Positions 1-6,386 of a DNA stretch of 7,894 bases are shown here, one piece after another (position 1 is the first letter of the stretch; each line of letters starts with the position of its first letter). Source of the stretch: Betaproteobacteria bacterium (GTDB lineage Bacteria; Pseudomonadota; Gammaproteobacteria; Burkholderiales; JAHFRG01); assembly GCA_023258935.1 (NCBI GenBank), contig JAHFRG010000073.1, positions 1 through 7,894 of the forward strand, given 5' to 3'. The notes beneath the pieces are model-generated. The model saw only the letters and a list, made by a program, of their open reading frames with translations, had not been told where the DNA came from and did no database searches. Both the position numbers and the translations under genes were made by a program.

Positions 1-626
1 TGGCAAGCGGGGCCAACGCCTGCGTATTGCATTACGTGGAAAACAGCGCGACGCTCAAGGATGGCGATTTATTACTCATAGATGCCGGCTGCGAGCTCGA
101 CGGCTATGCTTCAGACATCACCCGCACTTTTCCGGTAAACGGCCGGTTCAAGGGCCCGCAAAAAGATATTTACCAATTGGTATTTGCAGCGCAGGCTGCG
201 GCTATAGCTGCGGTGAAACCCGGCAATGCATGGGACCAGCCGCACGACGCGGCGCTCAAGGTGCTGGCGCAGGGGATGATCGATTTGGGTCTGTGCAAAG
301 GCAGCTTGGACAAAGTGCTGGAGTCGGGAGATTACAAGCGTTTTTACATGCACCGCACCGGGCACTGGCTGGGACTGGACGTGCACGATGCGGGTGACTA
401 CAAACGCGAAGGCAAATGGCGCGAACTCAAACCAGGCATGGTGTTGACAGTTGAACCGGGATGCTACGTGCGCCCGGCACAGGACGTGCCGAAGAAGTTG
501 TGGAACATCGGCGTGCGCATCGAAGACGATGTACTGGTCACCGCCAAGGGCCGGGAAGTGCTGACCAGCGCCGCGCCAAAGAAAATTGAAGACATTGAGA
601 AACTGATGCAAACCCATGCCGCCTGA
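1..626 (+). CDS. pepP: Xaa-Pro aminopeptidase PepP (C-terminal part; 5' end outside window)
   Basis: Cytosolic metallopeptidase that removes the N-terminal residue from peptides with proline in second position. The frame is open from the first bases (whole codons from position 3) to TGA at 624–626, giving 207 codons; E. coli PepP has about 440 residues, so this is roughly the catalytic 'pita-bread' half and the N-terminal domain lies off the window. All five expected metal ligands are visible: Asp at 81–83 (IDAG), Asp at 114–116 (SDITRTFP), His at 363–365 (GHWLGLDVHD), Glu at 453–455 (TVEPG) and Glu at 522–524 (RIEDD). The TTG at 27 is internal: the codons before it read ASGANACV, which continues the family alignment. 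The 3' end overlaps the next gene by 11 bases, the classic pepP–ubiH pairing. It appears intact and functional as far as seen. Confidence 0.95.
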   Translation, partial: ASGANACVLHYVENSATLKDGDLLLIDAGCELDGYASDITRTFPVNGRFKGPQKDIYQLVFAAQAAAIAAVKPGNAWDQPHDAALKVLAQGMIDLGLCKGSLDKVLESGDYKRFYMHRTGHWLGLDVHDAGDYKREGKWRELKPGMVLTVEPGCYVRPAQDVPKKLWNIGVRIEDDVLVTAKGREVLTSAAPKKIEDIEKLMQTHAA

Positions 627-1764
627 GTCCGCAGATATCCTGATCGTAGGAGGTGGCCCCACCGGCGCCGCCTTGGCGCTCGCCTTGCGCTGCAGTGGTT
701 ACAGCGTGGTGCTGCTTGAAGCAAGAGACTCCTTAACCGATGATCCGCGGCCGTTGGCGCTTTCCTACGGCAGCCGCTTGATACTCGAGCGTCTGGGTGT
801 GTGGGCCTCGGTTGTGGCGTCAACCCCGATATTAAGCATCCATGTTTCGCAGCGCGGCGGTTTCGGGCGCAGTGTGCTAAGCGCAAAGGAAGCCGGCCTG
901 CCTGCGTTGGGTTATGTGGTTTCTCACAGCGAATTGCAGTCGGCTTTGCAGCATGTCTTGACGAACTGTTTCAACGGTGCGACGGTTCTGCGCATTGAAG
1001 CTGGCGAGGAATCGGCGCGAGCTGAATTCAGCTACCGCGGCAATACGCAACAAATCGGCGCCAAGCTTCTGGTGCTGGCGGACGGCGGACGCGGTCTTGA
1101 GGGCATCGAAGGTGTGACACAGCAGGAGAAAGATTACCATCAATGCGCCGTGGTCACGCAGGTTAAAGCGCATGCGCCGCATTGCAATATCGCTTACGAG
1201 CGGTTTACTCCTCAAGGCCCGCTCGCGCTGCTACCTTTCGGCGAAAAACTGGCGCTGGTCTGGACTACCGCTCCTCAAGTAGCCGAGATGCTGTGCGGCT
1301 TGAGTGAAGCTCTGTTTTTGCAGCGACTGCATCAGCATTTTGGCGATCGGCTTGGCGCATTTACTGAAACCGGGAAACGCGCGAGCTTCCCGCTCAAACT
1401 CAAATATGCAATTACTCCCACCATGCAACGGATAGTGATTCTGGGCAACGCCGCGCAGACCCTGCATCCGGTGGCAGGTCAGGGTTTCAATCTGGGATTA
1501 CGCGACGCTTGGGAGTTGAGTGAAATCATCCTGCGCAGTGCAGCGCAACAACTTGGAACATCCGAAATGCTGCAGGTTTACCGCGTGCGGCGGCGGCTTG
1601 ACCGTTATGGCGGGATTTTCTTTACCGATACGCTGTTAAGCCTATTTACCAGCGATAGCGCACCATTGCGCACGGTGCGCGGTTTTGCCCTTGCAGCGCT
1701 GGATGCATTGCCGGCAGCAAAACGCTTCCTGATGAGTCGCATGATTTTTGGCGCGAGAGGTTAA
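616..1764 (+). CDS. ubiH: UbiH/UbiI/COQ6-family FAD-dependent hydroxylase (ubiquinone biosynthesis)
   Basis: A 382-residue flavoprotein monooxygenase of the class that hydroxylates the aromatic ring of ubiquinone intermediates using O2 and NAD(P)H. Visible features in order: an N-terminal Rossmann FAD motif, DILIVGGGPTG (residues 7–17), with the acidic end of the second strand at LLEAR (33–37); a conserved arginine segment DPRPLALS (43–50); the mid-protein DG motif at ADGG (155–158); the UbiH-type stretch AYERFTPQGPLALLPF (193–208); and the second FAD motif GNAAQTLHPVAGQGFN (277–292) followed by LGLRD. The DG motif lacks the Ser and Arg common in other members, which I read as lineage variation. 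ATG at 616 puts the FAD motif close to the N-terminus, as usual; its Shine-Dalgarno is poor, consistent with coupling to the overlapping pepP. Which ring position it hydroxylates (UbiH, UbiI or a broad-specificity UbiL/UbiM type) cannot be told from sequence alone. Confidence 0.85.
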   Translation: MPPESADILIVGGGPTGAALALALRCSGYSVVLLEARDSLTDDPRPLALSYGSRLILERLGVWASVVASTPILSIHVSQRGGFGRSVLSAKEAGLPALGYVVSHSELQSALQHVLTNCFNGATVLRIEAGEESARAEFSYRGNTQQIGAKLLVLADGGRGLEGIEGVTQQEKDYHQCAVVTQVKAHAPHCNIAYERFTPQGPLALLPFGEKLALVWTTAPQVAEMLCGLSEALFLQRLHQHFGDRLGAFTETGKRASFPLKLKYAITPTMQRIVILGNAAQTLHPVAGQGFNLGLRDAWELSEIILRSAAQQLGTSEMLQVYRVRRRLDRYGGIFFTDTLLSLFTSDSAPLRTVRGFALAALDALPAAKRFLMSRMIFGARG

Positions 1765-1817
1765 TTGCAGCGTTTATTTGGTGTTTGCTTGCAGTAATAC
1801 TCTTTGCTTCTTGTACT

Positions 1818-1847
1818 TTGTAGTGAGTTCTGCAAGAAATTTCTAAT
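1818..1847 (+). promoter_or_regulatory. Candidate sigma-70 promoter for dusB–fis
   Basis: A -10-like TCTAAT (1842–1847, 5 of 6 to TATAAT) lies 18 bases after a weak -35-like TTGTAG (1818–1823, 3 of 6). It would start transcription near 1854–1856, just before the inverted repeat at 1860–1891. The position in a 144-base gap ahead of an operon makes a promoter likely somewhere here, but the -35 match is poor and other placements are possible. Confidence 0.3.
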
Positions 1848-1859
1848 CATCTTTTCTAC

Positions 1860-1891
1860 GGCAGGAATTGTGATTACAATTACACCCTGCC
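1860..1891 (+). repeat. Two-part inverted repeat upstream of dusB (possible 5'-UTR hairpin)
   Basis: The outer arms GGCAGG (1860–1865) and CCTGCC (1886–1891) are perfectly complementary, and so are the inner arms AATTGT (1866–1871) and ACAATT (1876–1881). The loop is GATT and there is a 4-base bulge ACAC on the 3' side, for 12 base pairs in all. It is followed by an A-rich run, not a T-run, so it is not a terminator for upstream genes. It ends 17 bases before the dusB ATG. Seen directly; its role is inference: an RNA hairpin in the leader if transcription starts near 1855, or a DNA operator. Confidence 0.6.
1869..1884 (+). promoter_or_regulatory. CRP-family-like binding site upstream of dusB–fis
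   Basis: TGTGA-N6-TTACA, which differs from the CRP pattern TGTGA-N6-TCACA at one of ten defined bases. Its centre (about 1876) is 32 bases before the dusB start, downstream of the best promoter candidate, so it would most simply act as a repressor or roadblock site. CRP acts on fis in E. coli; whether this organism has a regulator with that specificity is unknown. The same bases form part of the hairpin at 1860–1891, so the match could be incidental. Confidence 0.35.
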
Positions 1892-1908
1892 TCAAAAAAA
1901 TAAATGTC

Positions 1909-2922
1909 ATGCGAATCGGTTCCCACCAACTTAAAAATAATCTCATTGTCGCTCCGATGGCGGGCGTCACCGACCGTCCCTTCCGCCAGCTTTGCAAGAA
2001 GATGGGCGCGGGAATGGCGGTATCCGAGATGGTTTCCAGCAATTCCCTGCTATGGGGTTCGCAAAAGACCTTGCGCCGCGCTAATCACCAAGGCGAAGTT
2101 GAGCCGATATCGGTGCAAATTGCCGGAGCTGACCCGAAAATGCTCGCGCAAGCAGCCAAATACAACGTAGACCAGGGGGCGCAGATCATTGACATCAATA
2201 TGGGCTGCCCGGCGAAAAAAATCTGCAATGTCATGGCTGGCTCGGCATTGCTTCAGGATGAGCACCTGGTCGGTAACATCCTCAATGTAGTGGTATCCGC
2301 GGTGAACGTGCCGGTCACTTTGAAAATCCGTACCGGCTGGGACCGGCAGAACAGGAATGCCTTGCGCGTTGCCCGAATTGCCGAAAACGCCGGCATCCAG
2401 GCACTGGCAGTTCACGGTCGAACACGCGCCTGTGGTTTTTCAGGCAGCGCTGAATATGACACCATTGCCGCGGTGAAGGCGCAAGTGAAGATTCCGGTTA
2501 TCGCCAATGGCGACATTACAACTCCGGAAAAAGTCAGAGAAGTGTTGGATTACACAAAAGCCGATGCGGTGATGATAGGGCGCGCTGCGCAAGGCAGGCC
2601 GTGGATATTCCGCGACATTGGCCATTATCTCGAGACCGGCAGGCATCTGCCGCCGCCCGAGGTCGAGGAAATCCGCCGCGTTCTGAGCGCGCATCTTTAT
2701 GATCTCTACCATTTTTATGGTGAATACTCGGGTGTGCGAATCGCGCGCAAGCACATTTCCTGGTACACAAAGGGGTTGGCCGGCTCAGCCGCATTCCGCC
2801 ACGCCATGAACCAATTAGAAAACAGTGCTGACCAGCTTGCTGCAGTAAACCGCTTTTTTGACCAATTGGCGGGTTACAGTCAGCGTCTTATCTATCAAGA
2901 GCAAGAGGAATTAGCAGCATAA
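1909..2922 (+). CDS. dusB: tRNA-dihydrouridine synthase DusB
   Basis: FMN enzyme that reduces specific uridines in the tRNA D-loop to dihydrouridine with NADPH. 337 residues with the ATG at 1909; E. coli DusB has 321. Motifs in order: FMN-binding APMAGVTDRPF (15–25); MGCPAKK (98–104) with the catalytic Cys100; TLKIRTGW (137–144); HGRTRAC (169–175) followed by FSGSAEYD, typical of the DusB branch; NGDITTPEKV (200–209); and the phosphate-binding IGRAAQGRPWIFRDI (223–237). The C-terminal helical tRNA-binding domain includes ARKHISWYTKG. The frame is open upstream to a TTG at 1804, but the family begins at MRIGSHQL and the added residues would run through the inverted repeat, so 1909 is preferred. 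There is no Shine-Dalgarno before it, only an A-rich tract. The stop overlaps the fis start, the conserved dusB–fis operon. Confidence 0.96.
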   Translation: MRIGSHQLKNNLIVAPMAGVTDRPFRQLCKKMGAGMAVSEMVSSNSLLWGSQKTLRRANHQGEVEPISVQIAGADPKMLAQAAKYNVDQGAQIIDINMGCPAKKICNVMAGSALLQDEHLVGNILNVVVSAVNVPVTLKIRTGWDRQNRNALRVARIAENAGIQALAVHGRTRACGFSGSAEYDTIAAVKAQVKIPVIANGDITTPEKVREVLDYTKADAVMIGRAAQGRPWIFRDIGHYLETGRHLPPPEVEEIRRVLSAHLYDLYHFYGEYSGVRIARKHISWYTKGLAGSAAFRHAMNQLENSADQLAAVNRFFDQLAGYSQRLIYQEQEELAA

Positions 2923-3158
2923 TGGACGAAAACGATATTGCCCGCTGCGTGCGCAAGGCCATTGATGGCTATTTCAAGGACCTAGATGGCGAGAAGCCCT
3001 GTGCCATTTACGACATGGTCATCCGCTCCATAGAGAAACCGCTTTTGGAATCGGTGCTGTACCGTGCCAAGGGAAACCAGACCCACGCCGCACAAATGCT
3101 GGGCTTGAACCGCAATACCTTGCGTAAAAAAATGCAGGATTACCGCATCAAGGGTTAA
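2922..3158 (+). CDS. fis: Fis-family DNA-binding protein
   Basis: Small nucleoid-associated factor that binds and bends DNA as a dimer, affecting rRNA and other growth-linked promoters and some recombination reactions. 78 residues against 98 in E. coli Fis; the missing part is the N-terminal arm, which matches the shorter betaproteobacterial form. The C-terminal helix-turn-helix is clear, with GNQTHAAQMLGLNRNTLRKK at residues 51–70, after the dimer-helix region EKPLLESVL (38–46). Its ATG shares a base with the dusB stop (TAATG), so it is translationally coupled; a good Shine-Dalgarno, AAGAGGAA (2903–2910), lies inside the dusB end, 11 bases before the start. In this window it is the gene with the clearest ribosome-binding site. 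Because of the short N-terminus, Fis-type Hin/Gin inversion activity should not be assumed. Confidence 0.93.
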   Translation: MDENDIARCVRKAIDGYFKDLDGEKPCAIYDMVIRSIEKPLLESVLYRAKGNQTHAAQMLGLNRNTLRKKMQDYRIKG

Positions 3159-3248
3159 GGAACCTTTGATGAAACCCATCGCGAGCGCGGTGTCATGTAG
3201 CGTTTTTGCGGGCCCTGATTTGTCCTTCCTCGTACCTAAAATTACAAA

Positions 3249-4811
3249 ATGGCCGTCATCAAACAAGCCCTCATCAGTGTTTCCGATAAAACCGGCATCG
3301 TAGAATTTGCCAAAGGTTTGCAGCAGTTCGGCGTCACCATACTTTCTACCGGTGGCACTGCCAAATTGCTCGCCCAGTCAGGTGTGAAAGTTACTGAAGT
3401 GGGTGATTACACCGGTTACCCTGAAATGTTGGATGGCCGAGTAAAAACCCTGCATCCGAAAATCCACGCCGGGATTCTCGTGCGGCGTGATATGCCCGAG
3501 CACATGCGGGTGATAAGCAACGCGAAGATTCCGACGATAGACATGGTGGTGGTAAACCTTTACCCGTTTCGGGAGACCATCGCCAAGCCAGACTGTACCC
3601 TGGATGAAGCGGTAGAAAACATTGATATCGGGGGTCCGACCCTGGTGCGCGGCGCAGCCAAAAATTTTCGGCATGTGGCGGTGGTGACCGACCCCGGGGA
3701 TTACCGCGAGCTGATTAGCGAAATGCAAACGGCCAATGGCGCAATCGGTCTTGAAACCCGCTACAGCCTTGCGCAGAAAGCTTTTTCGCACACCGCTGCC
3801 TACGATGGCGCGATCAGCAATTACCTCACAGCGACCGCGCTTAACGGCGAGCGCATCGCTTTCCCGCAGCGGCTCAATCTCAACTACAGCAAAGTCCAGG
3901 ATTTGCGCTACGGTGAAAATCCGCACCAGAACGCCGCGTTTTACCGCGAGCTTAGCCCGGTACCGGGAAGCTTAAGCAACTATACCCAGCTGCAAGGCAA
4001 GGAACTCTCCTACAACAATATCGCTGATTCCGACGCAGCGTGGGAATGCGTGAAAACATTCGAGCAAACCGCGTGCGTCATCATCAAGCACGCCAACCCG
4101 TGCGGAGTCGCCGTGGCCAAAGACGGTCTGCTAGCGTATAAGCTGGCATTCGCCACCGACCCCACTTCGGCCTTCGGTGGCATTATTGCCTTCAACAGCG
4201 AGCTCAATGCGCAAGCGGCGGAAGCGGTGATCCAGCAGTTCGTGGAAGTATTGATTGCTCCGGCCATCTCGCCGGATGCCTTGAAGATACTCTCGCAAAA
4301 AACCAATATCCGCGTGCTCCGCGTCACGCTTCATACAGGTGAAAATGCGCAGGATTACAAGCGCATCGGCGGCGGACTACTGGTGCAAACGCCCGACAAT
4401 TTCAACATAACTGCTTCACAACTCAAGGTGGTGACAAAAAAACAACCCACCCCGCAGCAAACAAGCGATTTGCTGTTTGCTTGGCGCGTCGCAAAATTCG
4501 TCAAATCCAACGCCATCGTGTTTGCTGGCAACGGGCAAACGCTGGGCGTGGGCGCAGGACAGATGAGCCGGGTGGACAGCGCGCGGATTGCTTCGATTAA
4601 GGCGCAAAATGCGGGCTTAAGCTTGCAAGGGTCGGTAGTAGCCTCCGACGCATTTTTTCCTTTCCGCGACGGCGTGGACGTGGTGGTGCAGGCGGGCGCC
4701 AGTGCAGTGATCCAGCCCGGGGGCAGTATGCGTGATGACGAAGTGATTGCTGCTGCGGACGAGCACGGCATCAGTATGGTGTTCACCGGCGTGCGCCACT
4801 TCAGACACTGA
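3249..4811 (+). CDS. purH: Bifunctional AICAR transformylase / IMP cyclohydrolase PurH
   Basis: Cytosolic enzyme for the last two steps of de novo IMP synthesis: formyl transfer from 10-formyl-THF to AICAR, then ring closure to IMP. 520 residues, close to the usual 525–530. The N-terminal MGS-like cyclohydrolase domain (about 1–195) carries STGGTAK (33–39), GRVKTLHPKIHAGIL (63–77, with Lys66) and NIDIGGPTLVRGAAKNF (124–140). The transformylase domain follows, with LRYGENPHQ (219–227) and KHANPCGVA (280–288), whose Lys280–His281 is the catalytic pair of the family; the C-terminus GVRHFRH is the usual ending. Nothing is missing. The ATG at 3249 starts at the family N-terminus (MAVIKQALISVSDKTG). 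It has no Shine-Dalgarno; a TAAAAT (3237–3242) sits 6 bases upstream. It follows fis by 90 bases in the same direction and could share its transcript. Confidence 0.97.
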   Translation: MAVIKQALISVSDKTGIVEFAKGLQQFGVTILSTGGTAKLLAQSGVKVTEVGDYTGYPEMLDGRVKTLHPKIHAGILVRRDMPEHMRVISNAKIPTIDMVVVNLYPFRETIAKPDCTLDEAVENIDIGGPTLVRGAAKNFRHVAVVTDPGDYRELISEMQTANGAIGLETRYSLAQKAFSHTAAYDGAISNYLTATALNGERIAFPQRLNLNYSKVQDLRYGENPHQNAAFYRELSPVPGSLSNYTQLQGKELSYNNIADSDAAWECVKTFEQTACVIIKHANPCGVAVAKDGLLAYKLAFATDPTSAFGGIIAFNSELNAQAAEAVIQQFVEVLIAPAISPDALKILSQKTNIRVLRVTLHTGENAQDYKRIGGGLLVQTPDNFNITASQLKVVTKKQPTPQQTSDLLFAWRVAKFVKSNAIVFAGNGQTLGVGAGQMSRVDSARIASIKAQNAGLSLQGSVVASDAFFPFRDGVDVVVQAGASAVIQPGGSMRDDEVIAAADEHGISMVFTGVRHFRH

Positions 4812-4849
4812 CGGCCCGTGATAAGCTTCGCGATGCGTTGTTGCTCGTC

Positions 4850-4896
4850 GGTTTTCTTCGCTTACATACTTCTTGTGTATGCGGTGCTCGAAAACC
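4850..4896 (+). repeat. Nested inverted repeat in the purH–purD gap (candidate structured RNA)
   Basis: The outer arms GGTTTTC (4850–4856) and GAAAACC (4890–4896) are perfectly complementary over 7 bases. The inner arms CATAC (4865–4869) and GTATG (4877–4881) are perfect over 5 bases, around a 7-base loop. The internal loops between them are 8 bases on each side and can add a GC/GC pairing. No T-run follows, so a simple terminator is unlikely. Function not known: it may be a cis-acting leader element for purD, an RNA-processing site, or a copy of a dispersed repeat. I do not recognise the family. Confidence 0.6.
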
Positions 4897-4931
4897 TCCC
4901 CGCGCCTAGCCTCGCTCGCTTCTCACGTGCC

Positions 4932-4954
4932 GGAAAGGCTGCACGCATCTTTCC
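4932..4954 (+). repeat. Second inverted repeat ahead of purD
   Basis: GGAAAG (4932–4937) pairs perfectly with CTTTCC (4949–4954) around an 11-base loop, ending 26 bases before the purD ATG. With the larger structure at 4850–4896 it makes up most of the recognisable content of the 169-base gap. The tract after it (4955–4980) is AT-rich, has a TAAAAT at 4965–4970 and no Shine-Dalgarno. A 6-base stem can occur by chance. Confidence 0.4.
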
Positions 4955-4980
4955 TGTATTTACTTAAAATAATCTGCAAA

Positions 4981-6258
4981 ATGAAACTTTTGGTAATCGG
5001 CGGAGGCGGCAGGGAACATGCACTCGCCTGGAAGCTCGCGCAGTCACCGCGCATCCAGAAAGTTTTCGTGGCTCCCGGCAACGCTGGAACTGCGCGCGAA
5101 AACGGGCTGGAAAACTTGCCGCTTACCGATATTCAGGAACTCGCCCGATTTGCTCAGAAAGAGCACATTTCCTTTACCACAGTCGGCCCTGAAGCGCCGC
5201 TAGCGGCGGGTATTGTGGATGTTTTCCGCGCCGGCAACCTAAAAATATTCGGGCCCACCCAAAAAGCGGCGCGACTCGAAAGCTCCAAAAGTTTCGCTAA
5301 GGCCTTCATGCAGCGGTATGACATACCTACCGCCAAGTACGCCACGTTTACCCGTGCCAGCGAAGCGCATGCGCATATTGACAAGCACGACGCGCCCGTC
5401 GTGGTCAAGGCCGACGGTTTGGCCGCAGGCAAAGGCGTGGTGGTGGCGATGAGCAAAGACGAAGCGCACAGTGCGGCGGACATGATGCTCGTATCCAGCA
5501 ATATGGGCAAAGCCGGCGCGAGCGTGCTGATCGAAGATTATCTGGAGGGCGAAGAAGCGAGCTTTATCGTCATGTGCGATGGCGCACATATTCTGCCGCT
5601 TGCCACCAGTCAGGACCACAAGCGATTGCTGGACGGCGACAAGGGCCCCAACACCGGCGGCATGGGTGCGTATTCGCCGGCACCGGTGGTGACGCCTGCA
5701 CTGCATAACCGGGTGATGCGCGAAATCATCCGGCCCGCAATAAAAGGCATGGCGCAGGAAGGCGTTGTTTACACTGGATTTCTATACGCGGGACTGATGA
5801 TTGACAGCAAGGGCAATCCCAAGGTACTGGAATTCAACTGCCGCATGGGCGATCCTGAAACCCAGCCGATCATCCTGCGTCTTAAAAGCGATTTGGTCAG
5901 CATCATCGAACATGCGCTAAACGGCACGCTGGATCAGGTGAGCGCTGAATGGGACCGCAGAGTGGCCCTGGGAGTGGTATTTGCCGCGGCGAATTATCCG
6001 GATACGCCGAAAAAAGGTGACGTGATTACCGGCCTGCCCAGGGCGGGGGAAGATTTCAAAGTATTCCACGCCGGCACCCAACTCAACGGCAAGAGTGTGG
6101 TGACCAGCGGCGGCAGGGTGCTGTGTGTTACCGCTTTGGGGGACAATGTCAAAATGGCGCAGCGCCGCGCTTACGAAATCGCCGAGGGCATCCGCTTCAA
6201 CGGCATGCAGATGCGCCGCGATATCGGCAATCGTGCCATCAATTTAAAAAAACACTGA
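4981..6258 (+). CDS. purD: Phosphoribosylamine–glycine ligase PurD (GAR synthetase)
   Basis: ATP-grasp enzyme that joins glycine to phosphoribosylamine, the second step of de novo purine synthesis. 425 residues; E. coli PurD has about 429. Visible features: the N-terminal nucleotide-fold start MKLLVIGGGGREHALAWKL (1–19), GPEAPLAAGIVD (69–80), the ATP-grasp core VVKADGLAAGKGVV (141–154), GDKGPNTGGMGAYSP (219–233) and the metal/ATP-binding EFNCRMGDPETQ (284–295). A GTG further upstream keeps the frame open from 4873, but those extra residues cross the structured gap and precede the family N-terminus, so ATG 4981 is the start. No Shine-Dalgarno is present; the start is preceded by AT-rich sequence. 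It lies 169 bases after purH in the same direction. Both act in the purine pathway, so co-regulation is plausible, through shared transcription or a purD promoter in the gap. Confidence 0.97.
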   Translation: MKLLVIGGGGREHALAWKLAQSPRIQKVFVAPGNAGTARENGLENLPLTDIQELARFAQKEHISFTTVGPEAPLAAGIVDVFRAGNLKIFGPTQKAARLESSKSFAKAFMQRYDIPTAKYATFTRASEAHAHIDKHDAPVVVKADGLAAGKGVVVAMSKDEAHSAADMMLVSSNMGKAGASVLIEDYLEGEEASFIVMCDGAHILPLATSQDHKRLLDGDKGPNTGGMGAYSPAPVVTPALHNRVMREIIRPAIKGMAQEGVVYTGFLYAGLMIDSKGNPKVLEFNCRMGDPETQPIILRLKSDLVSIIEHALNGTLDQVSAEWDRRVALGVVFAAANYPDTPKKGDVITGLPRAGEDFKVFHAGTQLNGKSVVTSGGRVLCVTALGDNVKMAQRRAYEIAEGIRFNGMQMRRDIGNRAINLKKH

Positions 6259-6275
6259 TTCACTACTACACAAGC

Positions 6276-6282
6276 AAGGAGA
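6276..6282 (+). other. Orphan Shine-Dalgarno-like AAGGAGA after purD
   Basis: A strong ribosome-binding-like AAGGAGA lies 18 bases after the purD stop, yet no ATG, GTG or TTG occurs at a workable distance after it. The first ATG (6311) is 28 bases away and opens only five codons. It may be chance, or the relic of a lost gene start or leader peptide. Nothing else in 6259–6330 looks coding. Confidence 0.2.
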
Positions 6283-6340
6283 AATAAAAAGTCGAATAAA
6301 CAGGTTTCACATGATTTCGCATGATTAATAGGGTTAATTC

Positions 6341-6358
6341 CTGTAAATATCCTGTAAA
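6341..6358 (+). promoter_or_regulatory. Pho-box-like tandem repeat upstream of hemF–psiE
   Basis: Two exact copies of CTGTAAA (6341–6347 and 6352–6358) are separated by four bases, an 11-base period; counting the preceding TC, the exact repeat is 9 bases (6339–6347, 6350–6358). PhoB sites are built the same way: two CTGTCAT-like heptamers 11 bases apart with an AT-rich spacer. Each heptamer here matches 5 of 7. The gene two downstream belongs to the PsiE family, whose E. coli member is PhoB-controlled. No strong -10 sits at the usual distance after the box, which lowers confidence. Confidence 0.4.
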
Positions 6359-6386
6359 AAGATTTTTCTTTTTGTCTTTGTGCCCC

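Noticed and set aside
111..662. A 183-codon open frame on the minus strand opposite pepP.
   Set aside because: It lies opposite a clearly conserved enzyme with all its metal ligands and resembles no family; it is a by-product of GC-rich codon use.
1773..1800. TTTATT and TAATAC 16 bases apart after ubiH as a second promoter for dusB.
   Set aside because: Both hexamers are poor matches to consensus; the candidate at 1818–1847 has the better -10.
3159..3248. Possible terminator or operator in the 90-base gap between fis and purH.
   Set aside because: I found no stem longer than a few bases with a following T-run, and no PurR-like palindrome; nothing there can be supported beyond the TAAAAT near the purH start.
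3169..3303. A 44-codon open frame starting at ATG 3169 after an AAGGA, running into purH in another frame.
   Set aside because: It overlaps the purH start out of frame, has no recognisable sequence character, and its length is ordinary for chance. The AAGGA match is short.
3378..3926. A 182-codon open frame on the minus strand opposite purH.
   Set aside because: Fully contained in the purH coding region, with no family features and no plausible start context.
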